Source: Spirochaetota bacterium
Lineage (GTDB): Bacteria > Spirochaetota > JAGLSM01 > JAKPMW01
Direction: 5' to 3'
DNA length: 36,287 nt
Assembly (NCBI GenBank): GCA_031283155.1
Contig: JAITCI010000014.1
Span: 1 to 36,287 of the forward strand
Shown: positions 24,004 to 31,776 of the stretch, one piece after another
Layout: every line of letters starts with the position of its first letter
Position numbering within the stretch: the stretch's first letter is position 1
Notes under the pieces: generated by a model
What the model saw: only the letters and a program-made list of their open reading frames with translations
Databases searched by the model: none
What the model was told of the DNA's origin: nothing
Made by a program: the position numbers and the translations under genes

Positions 24004-24023
24004 AACTCCTGTAAGGAACAAAT

Positions 24024-24380
24024 ATGCAGCCGGATTTTGAGAAAGCGGGCGGGCTTATTCCCGCAATTGCCCAGGACGCACAAAGCGGCAAGGTACTCAT
24101 GCTCGCGTGGGTCAATGAATTCGCCTGGAAGGAAACCATCCGCACCGGCTGGGCGCATTACTGGAGCCGTTCGCGGCAAAAGCTCTGGAAAAAAGGAGAG
24201 AGTTCAGGGCATACGCAGCGCATCATCGAGATTCGTATCGATTGCGATGCGGACGCGATCCTCTACCTGGTTGAGCAGAAGGGTGCCGCCTGCCATGAGG
24301 GGTACGCCTCGTGCTTTTTCCGCTCGCTTGGCACAGGCGGTGATGAACCAAAAATTATGGAACCCAAAATCCAATTATAG
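24024..24380 (+). CDS. hisI: Phosphoribosyl-AMP cyclohydrolase
   Basis: Histidine biosynthesis step 3: opens the purine ring of PR-AMP. 118 residues, with [40 protein letters not shown], the metal-binding [16 protein letters not shown] and the zinc-ligand region [15 protein letters not shown]. It is the stand-alone form without the HisE domain. No other his gene is in the window. It is probably co-transcribed with the upstream methylase. Its 3' end overlaps the convergent NUDIX gene by 6 bp. Confidence 0.93.
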   Translation: MQPDFEKAGGLIPAIAQDAQSGKVLMLAWVNEFAWKETIRTGWAHYWSRSRQKLWKKGESSGHTQRIIEIRIDCDADAILYLVEQKGAACHEGYASCFFRSLGTGGDEPKIMEPKIQL

Positions 24381-24935
24381 CTCGTTAACTGATCCCTGCT
24401 TGCGCGCGAGATACCAGGCATAGACGCGGCTGTCGATCACGAGCTGTGTGTTTTTGCTTTCCTCAATGAGCGCGCAGAGTTCGTCCACACTGAGTACAAG
24501 CACCTCGATTTCTTCCGACGCCTCATGCAGCGGGGGATGTTCGGGCTGCTCCTGTACCTCCATGCGCGCAATCACAATGAGTTCGCCGGTAAGGCCGGGG
24601 GAAGTGCAGAGCGCAGGGCTGATATCGCGGATGCTTCCCTCAAAGCCGCTCTCCTCAAGAAGCTCGCGATAAGCAGTTTCCGCAGCGCTCTCATTATCGT
24701 CCGCAAGACCGGCCGGAAATTCCAGCGCATACGCCCCGAGCGGGACGCGGTACTGCCGGAGGAGTACAACCCGCCCGGTCGTCACTGTTTCCGCTATCAC
24801 AAGCACCGCAGGCCGCGCATCCGTTCGTTCGGTATATGACCACAACCGTTCGCGCCCTTCGCGATCAAGGTACCGACGCTCCATAAGCGAAAGCCAGGAC
24901 GTACCGGCAATCCGGGTTTCAGAAAGAATTTGCAT
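24375..24935 (-). CDS. NUDIX hydrolase, ADP-ribose pyrophosphatase-like
   Basis: 186 residues from ATG 24933-24935 ([20 protein letters not shown]). A TTG two codons earlier, overlapping the upstream stop, is an alternative. The Nudix box is complete: G, five residues, E, then [15 protein letters not shown] (about residues 77-99). [19 protein letters not shown] just before it is typical of the ADP-sugar/ADP-ribose pyrophosphatase branch. Such enzymes clear ADP-ribose. No Shine-Dalgarno is visible; translation is likely coupled to the MBL-fold gene. Confidence 0.88.
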   Translation of the reverse strand: MQILSETRIAGTSWLSLMERRYLDREGRERLWSYTERTDARPAVLVIAETVTTGRVVLLRQYRVPLGAYALEFPAGLADDNESAAETAYRELLEESGFEGSIRDISPALCTSPGLTGELIVIARMEVQEQPEHPPLHEASEEIEVLVLSVDELCALIEESKNTQLVIDSRVYAWYLARKQGSVNEL

Positions 24936-24937
24936 AC

Positions 24938-25783
24938 TCAAAATAAATAGTGCGTCATTTGCTGCGCAAGACCGGCAAACCCCAATTCGGCAATCCGGGG
25001 CTCAAACTGTTCCCAATTATCCCCGTAGTGCATGAGGTATATCTTTTTCCGTATTTCGGGAGGCAGAGTTGCGAGTTCCTCAAGCCCCGCGTGGACGCCG
25101 CCGGTAAAAAACTGACAATCATGGAATATTGCCTCAAGCGGGAATTGCTCATTAAATGTGATGACAAGATCGGGATCAAACCGCGTATCGCTTGTGAATA
25201 AGATTTTCCCGTTAATGATAACGCCGCAGCTCCAGAATGAACTCTCCCAGCTCCCCGATGAATCAGGGATGTGCTTGGTGCGCATAAATTTGAGCTTGAT
25301 ATCGCCCAGCGCGGTCTCGCAAAAAAGCCTCGACGCGTTCGTTATATACCGCGGACGCCTGGGTTCAAAAAAGTCCACAAAGGCAAGCACTTCTCCGGCT
25401 GCTTCCTCGTTATATCCGCATCCGCCGCGGAGCGACATATCCCAGAGGAGATGCTGATAGGTTTCGGTAATGATCATGACGGGTTTTTTCTTTGTGAAGT
25501 ACCGCCCCAGAAGAGCCGCCTCCTCAAGCCCGCCGATGTGATCGGCATGGGAATGCGTGATAAAAAAATTATGGATGTCTGTAATATGTATTCCGGCTTT
25601 CGCGAGCGCCATCGGTGCCGAGGTGCCGCAATCGATCAGAATGTGATCGTTCCCCTGGATGATGAGCAGATTGGTTTGGTAATTCCGCTTTGTAAAGGCG
25701 CTCCCCACACCAATGAAAAAAAGATCGAGCCTTCCGTCATTGGTCAGCGAGAGCTTGTTGCCGCCAAGCGCCTGTATTTCCAT
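24938..25783 (-). CDS. MBL-fold metal-dependent hydrolase (RNase Z-like group)
   Basis: 281 residues from ATG 25781-25783 (MEIQALGGNKLSLTNDGRLD), with GGAGG 8 bp upstream. The metallo-beta-lactamase motif ITHSHADHIGGLEE is complete. It is flanked by LIDCGTSAPMALA, the later metal ligands FTSDTRFD and FHDCQFF, and a final YLMHYGDNW. All metal ligands seem present, so it should be an active binuclear zinc or iron hydrolase. The lineage resembles RNase Z/PhnP-like enzymes more than lactamases; the substrate is unknown. It lies between folE and the NUDIX gene, same strand. Confidence 0.85.
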   Translation of the reverse strand: MEIQALGGNKLSLTNDGRLDLFFIGVGSAFTKRNYQTNLLIIQGNDHILIDCGTSAPMALAKAGIHITDIHNFFITHSHADHIGGLEEAALLGRYFTKKKPVMIITETYQHLLWDMSLRGGCGYNEEAAGEVLAFVDFFEPRRPRYITNASRLFCETALGDIKLKFMRTKHIPDSSGSWESSFWSCGVIINGKILFTSDTRFDPDLVITFNEQFPLEAIFHDCQFFTGGVHAGLEELATLPPEIRKKIYLMHYGDNWEQFEPRIAELGFAGLAQQMTHYLF

Positions 25784-25838
25784 GAGGGCATCCTCCTCGT
25801 CTGACAGTATAGGATGAAAGAGAGACGGAATCAAAATT

Positions 25839-26381
25839 TTATTTTGAGATAAGCGCCATAAACTCCGCGCGGGTTTCAGGCCGCCGCCGGAACGCCCCCA
25901 GCATGGCAGAGGTACGCATCTCGCTGTTCTGCTTTTCCACGCCGCGCATCATCATACATAAATGCCGTGCCTCAATGATCACCGCCACTCCGCGCGGCTC
26001 AAGCGCGTCCATAACCGCGCCCGCGATCTCATGCCCAAGACGCTCCTGTACCTGCAATCGGCGCGCGTACATATCCGCAATCCGCGCGAGCTTGGAAACC
26101 CCCAGTATCTTCCCCCGCGGAATATAGCCGATGTGGCACTTCCCGAAAAACGGGAGGAGGTGATGTTCGCAGATGGAATAGATCTCTATATCCTTCACAA
26201 TGACCATCTCGTCGCCGGGCGCGTCAAAAACCGCTCCGTTGATGATCTCCGCGAGATTCCTGGAATAGCCGGATAAAATATACTCCCAGGCTTGGATGAC
26301 GCGCTCGGGCGTTCTCTCAAGTCCGGGGCGCGTAACATCTTCGCCGATATGGCGAAGGAGAGCGAGAATTGCTTCCTGCAT
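25839..26381 (-). CDS. folE: GTP cyclohydrolase I
   Basis: Converts GTP to 7,8-dihydroneopterin triphosphate, the first step to folate or queuosine-type pterins. 180 residues. The zinc and substrate motifs are intact: [20 protein letters not shown] (Cys and His-His), [34 protein letters not shown], and [20 protein letters not shown] with the second zinc cysteine. ATG 26379-26381 follows AGGACAGGA. It is the first gene of a folE-MBL-NUDIX set (gap 55 bp to the next start). No other folate gene is present here. Confidence 0.95.
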   Translation of the reverse strand: MQEAILALLRHIGEDVTRPGLERTPERVIQAWEYILSGYSRNLAEIINGAVFDAPGDEMVIVKDIEIYSICEHHLLPFFGKCHIGYIPRGKILGVSKLARIADMYARRLQVQERLGHEIAGAVMDALEPRGVAVIIEARHLCMMMRGVEKQNSEMRTSAMLGAFRRRPETRAEFMALISK

Positions 26382-26417
26382 TCCTGTCCTTCCTGTGTCA
26401 ACATATTTTCTCCGGTA

Positions 26418-26426
26418 AAGATAGCT
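26418..26426 (-). promoter_or_regulatory. Weak candidate -10 (AGC-TATCTT) for folE
   Basis: The minus strand reads AGCTATCTT about 36 bp before the start. The -10 is the same TATCTT as two other promoters here, but the TG extension is not present. No consensus -35 at the right distance. Confidence 0.3.
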
Positions 26427-26445
26427 CTTCGCCGGTCAAGCGCCT

Positions 26446-26853
26446 ATGCGCCGCACGGACTATCTGAGTACTTTAATTATTATGGTATTCAGGTATATAT
26501 GCGCAATTATCCTCCTGCTTTTCGCGGGCTGCGGTGCCAGAAATACCGGGCGTGTATTCAGCGATGGAAACGTGGCGCTCGGCTACCGCCACACCGGGAA
26601 TGAGCGTCCCGCAAGCGTATATCTCTCCGGTTCCTTCAACGATTGGCTGATAAGCGATCCCCGGTTTAAGTGCGAATGGGATCCGGCTGAAGAAAAGTAC
26701 AGCATCGCCTTCAGATTGGTGCCCGGAAGATACGAATATCGTTTTGTTGTGGATGGACGCTGGGTACACGACCCGGACGCCCGTGAAAGCGCGCCTGATC
26801 CTCTCGGAGGAAGACTCGGAGTTTTTTATGTCACTCAGCCAAATCCGCAATAA
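26446..26853 (+). CDS. Small lipoprotein with a glycogen-binding-like E-set domain
   Basis: 135 residues. A signal peptide ends in the lipobox LLLFAGC (Cys about residue 29). The rest is one E-set domain of the AMPK-beta/CBM48 type: ASVYLSGSFNDWLISD, a WDPAEEKYSIAFRLVPGRYE beta-strand pair, then YRFVVDGRWVHDPDA and a DPLGGRLGVFYV end. The aromatic and G-Y/D-G-W residues that bind alpha-glucans in this family are mostly present. It probably sits on the outer face of a membrane and binds a carbohydrate or protein. A later ATG (26482) is possible. It overlaps the phosphatase gene by 26 bp, so the two are co-translated. Confidence 0.8.
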   Translation: MRRTDYLSTLIIMVFRYICAIILLLFAGCGARNTGRVFSDGNVALGYRHTGNERPASVYLSGSFNDWLISDPRFKCEWDPAEEKYSIAFRLVPGRYEYRFVVDGRWVHDPDARESAPDPLGGRLGVFYVTQPNPQ

Positions 26854-29089
26854 GCTGCGGAAGCTTAACCGGTTCAAAAGTTTATATATGCCGTTTTTTA
26901 TAGTCATACTCATCTACATCCCCCTGCGTTTTATCTTGGCTGAGTTAGACGAAAAATCAAGAGCGCCCAGGCTCTTTCAATACGAACACAGGGAAGAGGA
27001 CGGAGCGCTGCCCGGAGAAGTGTATTTCAGTGATCGTTCCAACGGCTGGGCGCTTCAGGACGAGCACTATCGCATGATGTTTGATGGTACCAATACATGG
27101 AAAATCAAACTGCCGCTCAAACCCGGGATCCACAACTATCGCTATGTACTCCATTTTCCTGCCGAAAACACGCTTCGCTTTGCCACCGACTCCAATAAAC
27201 TCAGCTCCAGACTTTTTAACGACAAAATGCCCCGATCTGAAATTCGGGTACAAAGCATCCGGCCTCTTTGCGAATGGGTTGACCGTATTTTTCACATACT
27301 GATCATCGGTATTCCGCTTTTCTTCCCGCTCAGTTTCTGGCTCATACGCTTTATGCGTTTTCGTATGTCGCTCAGGTATAAACTGATCGTTTCTTTTCTG
27401 TTCCTGCTTATTGCTTCAAACGCGATTGCCATCATCCTGAACAAACCGCAGAACGAAAATGTGGCGCGGATTCTTCAAACCGATACGATTAATTTTATCC
27501 ACACCATGCTCATCAGCGAAGGAATTGAGTTTTCAGAACTTGAAACCAATCCGGTAATGCAAAACAGAATCAGCGAACGGCTGGATCGCTTTTTTCAAAA
27601 TACCCTCATCCGTGAAAACTATGAAACCTTTGCTAACGATAATCTGCAGATCACGCGCGTGTCCGTACTCGGCATGGATGGGCAAATTCTGGTCAATGTC
27701 TGGGGAAAAGAACTCGAAGAACTTCTCCGCATATCCTACCCCGGCGACAGCGATATCAAAGACTACTACGAGGCTCTTGCCGGCCGGGTCTTTCTTGCCT
27801 ATAAAAAACGACCGGAATTTAACCAAACGATCTTCGGTTTTTCCATATTCGATTATTTCACGGATGAGATACGGGGCGAGACAGACAAAAAAAGGATTCA
27901 GCAATACAGAAATATGACGTCCCATTTCCAGGAAAATGGGTATATCGCGCCCATACTCCATCACCAGAAGGTCTGCGGCTATTATTTTTTCGAGATCGAC
28001 GGCGAAAGTATATCCGGTCTCTTCAGAAACAATATATATTACAGCCTGGTTCTGCTTGCGGTATTTGCTATTCTCTGCTTTTTCCTGATATCGCGATCCA
28101 TGGGCATCATGCTTCATCCGGTACTCTCCCTCATCAATGGACTCGACCTGGTTCGCGAAGGGCAGCTTGATTACAAAATCGAAGTCGATACGCATGATGA
28201 GATTGAGGCTCTTGGCGACGCCTATAATTTTATGAGAAAGCGCATTCAGGAATCCGCCGATCAAATTGAATATTATACCAGCCACCTGGAACTCGAACTC
28301 GACAAGCGCTGGCGGGAACTCAGCCGGGCAAACGCCGCCTACAGGGAAGAACTGTATATCGCGGGAAGGCTCCAGCAGCAATTGCTTGACTTAAGCGCAT
28401 TTCTGCAGATAAAAAATCCCGAAATACGGGTTATTTATTCCGCGCTGACCGAGGTGGGCGGGGATTTTTACATTGTCTCAGAGCCGCGAAATTCCTGTGT
28501 GCGTATTTTTCTCGCCGACGTTACCGGTCACGGGGTTCCGGCGGCGCTTATCACGATGATTCTGAAGAGCGAATACGAAAAGGTTAAATCGCTGTACGAT
28601 CCGGTTCTGCTTCTGAACATCATCAACGATGCCTTTGCCGCCACCTATGGGACTATATGCGTTTTCTTTACGTGTATCGTAATAGACATCGACACGGCGG
28701 AGATGAAGCTGCGCTATGTTTCCGCCGGTCATCCCAGTCAATATCTTTTGCGAAACGGGGAATGTGTCCCGCTGCACAGCAAGGGCAGGATCATCGGCGT
28801 CGTGGCTAATCCGGGATTTTCGATTGAGGAGATAACGCTTAATGAGGGTGATCGCATCCTTCTCTTTACCGACGGCCTGCTTGAGCAAACAAACCCGCAG
28901 GGAGAGGAATACGGGGAGGCACGCCTTATTGATTTTCTGCGCAAGGCAAGCGGACAATTAAACTGTGATGAATTGAATGCGGCAGTCCTCGGGGATATGA
29001 AAGATTTTCAGCAGGATCAGGAACCCGTTGACGACATTACCCTGATTTCTGTCCGATGCCCAGTGAAAAGCCGCATGGGAAAGGTATAA
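26828..29089 (+). CDS. Membrane sensor phosphatase: E-set domain, HAMP, PP2C (RsbU/SpoIIE-type)
   Basis: 753 residues from ATG 26828 (GGAG 6 bp upstream). Order: TM1 (about 18-38); an extracytoplasmic E-set domain similar to the preceding lipoprotein (about 62-145: PGEVYFSDRSNGW, PLKPGIHNYRYVLHF); TM2-TM3 (about 154-204); a second outside domain (about 205-400); TM4 (about 403-425); HAMP (to about 475); a coiled coil; and a PP2C domain. Phosphatase metal motifs are present: EVGGDFY (D546), LADVTGHGVPAAL (D564), LLFTDGLLEQ and DDITLIS. Such phosphatases usually act on anti-anti-sigma (STAS) proteins; no partner is encoded here. Confidence 0.87.
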   Translation: MSLSQIRNKLRKLNRFKSLYMPFFIVILIYIPLRFILAELDEKSRAPRLFQYEHREEDGALPGEVYFSDRSNGWALQDEHYRMMFDGTNTWKIKLPLKPGIHNYRYVLHFPAENTLRFATDSNKLSSRLFNDKMPRSEIRVQSIRPLCEWVDRIFHILIIGIPLFFPLSFWLIRFMRFRMSLRYKLIVSFLFLLIASNAIAIILNKPQNENVARILQTDTINFIHTMLISEGIEFSELETNPVMQNRISERLDRFFQNTLIRENYETFANDNLQITRVSVLGMDGQILVNVWGKELEELLRISYPGDSDIKDYYEALAGRVFLAYKKRPEFNQTIFGFSIFDYFTDEIRGETDKKRIQQYRNMTSHFQENGYIAPILHHQKVCGYYFFEIDGESISGLFRNNIYYSLVLLAVFAILCFFLISRSMGIMLHPVLSLINGLDLVREGQLDYKIEVDTHDEIEALGDAYNFMRKRIQESADQIEYYTSHLELELDKRWRELSRANAAYREELYIAGRLQQQLLDLSAFLQIKNPEIRVIYSALTEVGGDFYIVSEPRNSCVRIFLADVTGHGVPAALITMILKSEYEKVKSLYDPVLLLNIINDAFAATYGTICVFFTCIVIDIDTAEMKLRYVSAGHPSQYLLRNGECVPLHSKGRIIGVVANPGFSIEEITLNEGDRILLFTDGLLEQTNPQGEEYGEARLIDFLRKASGQLNCDELNAAVLGDMKDFQQDQEPVDDITLISVRCPVKSRMGKV

Positions 29090-29128
29090 TTCTGCGCCCG
29101 GGCGCGTAAAAAGTTACAGAGGGGATTC

Positions 29129-30139
29129 ATGGCAAAAACAGAAATCAAACCACAGCATGAAAAACCGGGCAATCAAAAACTGATTGCCCTTGCCATCCTT
29201 GTGCTCCTTCTGCTCTCGGCTGTTCAATTTGTGTTTTTGCTTGTCATCCGTGCCGAAAAGCTCCCTCCACTGGATCCGGGAACAGAAATAGCGCTTGAGG
29301 TTGTGCAGGTGATCGACCTTAAATATTCTTTCTTCAGCGAGACAGAGTTTCAGGAGATACTGGACTCCATCAAGCGCGAGACCAAAGAAGTGCTTGGCTA
29401 TGAGATTGTTTTTACCCAGGTTCGGAAGGTGATGAGCGACGCCTACGCAGACCTGCATAACGTCTTTATTGACCCGAAAGCCGCAGACGCCTGGTTCAGC
29501 TCGCAGCTGGCGCAGGAGAAAGGCTGGCAGACCAACTTTGCGTGGCTGAATGCGGTCCTGCAGCATCCGGTTTCGCGCGGGATACTGGAATCCTTTTACG
29601 GTATGGAGGAGAATGCCGCCCTGAGTACCGCCATTAAGCAGGACTTCACCAAAAAAATCACCGGCAATCTTGCCATCCGCGATCTCCGCGGCAGCCGCGT
29701 GTTTGACGACAAACGGCAGGAAGGTCTCTCGTCGGTCGCGTATTGGCACTATCTGTTGGGAGAGCAGTCCGACGGAGATCTGGTGATTTCAAATATTCCG
29801 GTATTTTTCCCCTCGGCGCAAACCCCGGCGGACGCAGTCACGCGCGGAGGACTCGCGCATTCGATGATCGTTTCCTCTGCGCGCCCGCTCGGCGGAGTGA
29901 TCGGGCTTTCTTCCTGGCCGCTTCTTGCCCGGGACGATTATTCCCGCGAAACCGCGCAAAACATATTTTCGCGCATCGCGCTGCAATCGATTGCGCGATT
30001 GCTGCTCAGGCAGGATTACTCCCGCGAACCCGAGGGGAATTTACTCTCTCCGATACTTGGCGAAAATTACCTTTTGTGGTATACTCAGTTTTCAGGGCGG
30101 CTTGCGGAAGATACACCGCAGCCCGTCAAAAACTTTTGA
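29129..30139 (+). CDS. Membrane-anchored protein of unknown function
   Basis: 336 residues with a basic N-terminus, then one membrane helix (LIALAILVLLLLSAVQFVFL, about residues 18-37). The remainder is soluble and predicted to be outside, with no recognised motif (..DLKYSFFSETEFQEILDSIK.., ..LARDDYSRETAQNIFSRIAL..). It lies 39 bp after the phosphatase and 9 bp before cdd, so it is within a four-gene transcription unit. The ribosome site is AGAGGGG. Confidence 0.7.
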   Translation: MAKTEIKPQHEKPGNQKLIALAILVLLLLSAVQFVFLLVIRAEKLPPLDPGTEIALEVVQVIDLKYSFFSETEFQEILDSIKRETKEVLGYEIVFTQVRKVMSDAYADLHNVFIDPKAADAWFSSQLAQEKGWQTNFAWLNAVLQHPVSRGILESFYGMEENAALSTAIKQDFTKKITGNLAIRDLRGSRVFDDKRQEGLSSVAYWHYLLGEQSDGDLVISNIPVFFPSAQTPADAVTRGGLAHSMIVSSARPLGGVIGLSSWPLLARDDYSRETAQNIFSRIALQSIARLLLRQDYSREPEGNLLSPILGENYLLWYTQFSGRLAEDTPQPVKNF

Positions 30140-30148
30140 GGAGCCCCT

Positions 30149-30541
30149 ATGGACGAAACAACGAAGAAAAAACTTGTCGAGACAGCGATACAGGCGGCAA
30201 GCCGTGCTTATGCTCCGTATTCAAAGTTTCGCGTCGGTGCAGCCCTCATAGACGCCAGGGGCGCTGTATTTACGGGCTGCAATGTGGAAAACGCTTCCTA
30301 TGGGCTCTCGGTTTGCGCCGAACGCACAGCGCTCTTTAAGGCGGTGAGCGAGGGTGCCGCCGAAATCAAAGGGCTTGCCGTTGTCACCCTCGACGCTCCG
30401 GGCTTTTGTTCGCCCTGCGGTGCCTGCCGTCAGGTTATCCATGAACTCGCGCGCAAGGCCGTGGTCTTGCTTGCCAGCCGCGACGGGACATGGGAGGAAA
30501 CAACGCCCGACGGGCTTCTTCCCGGGGCTTTTGCTTTATAA
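30149..30541 (+). CDS. cdd: Cytidine deaminase
   Basis: Converts (deoxy)cytidine to (deoxy)uridine. 130 residues, the length of the small homotetrameric form. The zinc and catalytic motifs are intact: GCNVENASYGLSVCAERTAL (Cys-Ala-Glu) and FCSPCGACRQVIHELA (P-C-x-x-C). Its product feeds uridine phosphorylase or uridine kinase, both encoded in this window. Start ATG 30149 follows TGAGGAG. It is last in the lipoprotein-phosphatase-membrane protein series. A dispersed hairpin repeat lies directly after it. Confidence 0.95.
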   Translation: MDETTKKKLVETAIQAASRAYAPYSKFRVGAALIDARGAVFTGCNVENASYGLSVCAERTALFKAVSEGAAEIKGLAVVTLDAPGFCSPCGACRQVIHELARKAVVLLASRDGTWEETTPDGLLPGAFAL

Positions 30542-30553
30542 GACCCGCAGCGC

Positions 30554-30675
30554 GGCTAGGACAGGATGTTCTGCACCGATACTGTTCGTCGCGCAAGCGA
30601 CGCCTATAATTTTCCTTGCAGTCACGCCCGAAGGGCGTTGCGCGTACAAGGATGTACGCTCTTGCGAGGGCTAGG
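30554..30675 (-). repeat. Dispersed hairpin element, second copy
   Basis: Inverted relative to the 13275-13372 copy. It contains the ACGCCC-GAAGGGCGT-type hairpin, the CGTCGC..GCGACG hairpin, the GTACAAGGATGTAC hairpin and the GAGGGCTAGG boundary. It fills the 129-bp convergent gap between cdd and the HD-GYP response regulator. The regulator's TAG stop lies in its final CTAG. The short reading frame across it is repeat-encoded and similar in peptide sequence to the one at 13 kb, not a gene. Confidence 0.75.
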
Positions 30676-31765
30676 CAACATCTTTCTTGAAACGGAAGCA
30701 ATCCGCCGACTCGAGGAATATATCCACCAGCGTCGGGTCAAACTGGGTTCCGCGGCGCTCGCGGATAATCTGCACCGCTTTCTGGTGCGGGTAGGCGGGC
30801 TTATATGGGCGCACAGAAACAAGCGCGTCATAAACGTCGGCGATTGCCATGATGCGCCCGAGAAGAGGTATCTCTTCGCCCTTCAAGCCATACGGATAGC
30901 CCGAACCGTCCCAGTACTCATGGTGGAATGAGACAAAGATTTTCGCATATTCAAGAAAATCGCTCACGTTAGTCATGGACTGCGCTTTTTCAATCATCTG
31001 CTTTCCCAGAATGGTATGCTTTTTCATTTCGTCAAATTCGTCAGTCGTGAGTTTCCCGGGTTTCTTGAGTATCGCGTCGCTGACGCCTACCTTTCCGAGA
31101 TCATGGAGCTGGCATGACTGCAGCACAAGTTCCTTGTTCCAGTCCCTGGTCTCATTTGGCCAAAGACCCCTTTTTATAATCTCGTCGAGCAAAACGCCTA
31201 CTCCAAGCTGCGTACGCTCTATATGCTGACCTGTTGTATCATCACGCGCTTCAACCACTTCCGCCAGTGAGGTTAAAAAAATATTCTGAAGCGTCATAAT
31301 GTCTTTTGTTTTTTCTTCAACCATACTCTGGAGATTTTCATTGAAATTCCGCAATTCGCTTGCCTGCGCCTCCAATGAAAGCCGCTGTGCCTGAATCAGG
31401 AGGTGTATCTCAATGCGTTTCAAAAGCAGAACAGGCTGAAAGGGCTTTGTTATATAATCCACCGCGCCAAGCGAAAGCCCCATGAGTTCGTCTTCCGATT
31501 CGGTCTTTGCCGTCAGAAACATAACCGGGATATTTTGCGTACTCTGTTTTGATTTCAGTATGCGAATCGTTTCGTAGCCATCCATTTCCGGCATATCCAC
31601 ATCCAGAAGAATCATATCCGGAGTCATAACTTCCAGGAGCTTAAAGAGCTTTTCCGCCGAGGGAGCAGTGGCGGTATTGTATTTTTCAGAGATAACATTC
31701 TTGCCAATACGAAGGTTTGTTGGATTATCGTCCACAAGCATGATCAAGGGTTTTTCGTCTCTCAT
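30671..31765 (-). CDS. Response regulator with HD-GYP output (probable c-di-GMP phosphodiesterase)
   Basis: 364 residues from ATG 31763-31765 (MRDEKPLIMLVDDNPTNLRI), with AAAGGG upstream; a coupled start at 31780, overlapping the kinase stop (ATGA), is also possible. Receiver: D12-D13, phospho-acceptor D55 in MILLDVDMPEMDG, and K107 (ITKPFQP). A coiled linker (about 125-165) leads to the HD-GYP domain: GQHIERTQLGVGVL, QLHDLGKVGVSD (H221-D222), KKHTILGKQM, HHEYWDGSGYPYGLKGEEIP, MAIADVYDALVSVRPYK. All catalytic residues are present. It is encoded directly after a hybrid kinase with an HPt, its likely phospho-donor. Confidence 0.93.
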   Translation of the reverse strand: MRDEKPLIMLVDDNPTNLRIGKNVISEKYNTATAPSAEKLFKLLEVMTPDMILLDVDMPEMDGYETIRILKSKQSTQNIPVMFLTAKTESEDELMGLSLGAVDYITKPFQPVLLLKRIEIHLLIQAQRLSLEAQASELRNFNENLQSMVEEKTKDIMTLQNIFLTSLAEVVEARDDTTGQHIERTQLGVGVLLDEIIKRGLWPNETRDWNKELVLQSCQLHDLGKVGVSDAILKKPGKLTTDEFDEMKKHTILGKQMIEKAQSMTNVSDFLEYAKIFVSFHHEYWDGSGYPYGLKGEEIPLLGRIMAIADVYDALVSVRPYKPAYPHQKAVQIIRERRGTQFDPTLVDIFLESADCFRFKKDVA

Positions 31766-31776
31766 AAGCATCCCTT

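Noticed and set aside
30435-30701. 88-codon minus-strand frame over the cdd 3' end
   Set aside because: It is made of the dispersed repeat and antisense cdd sequence.
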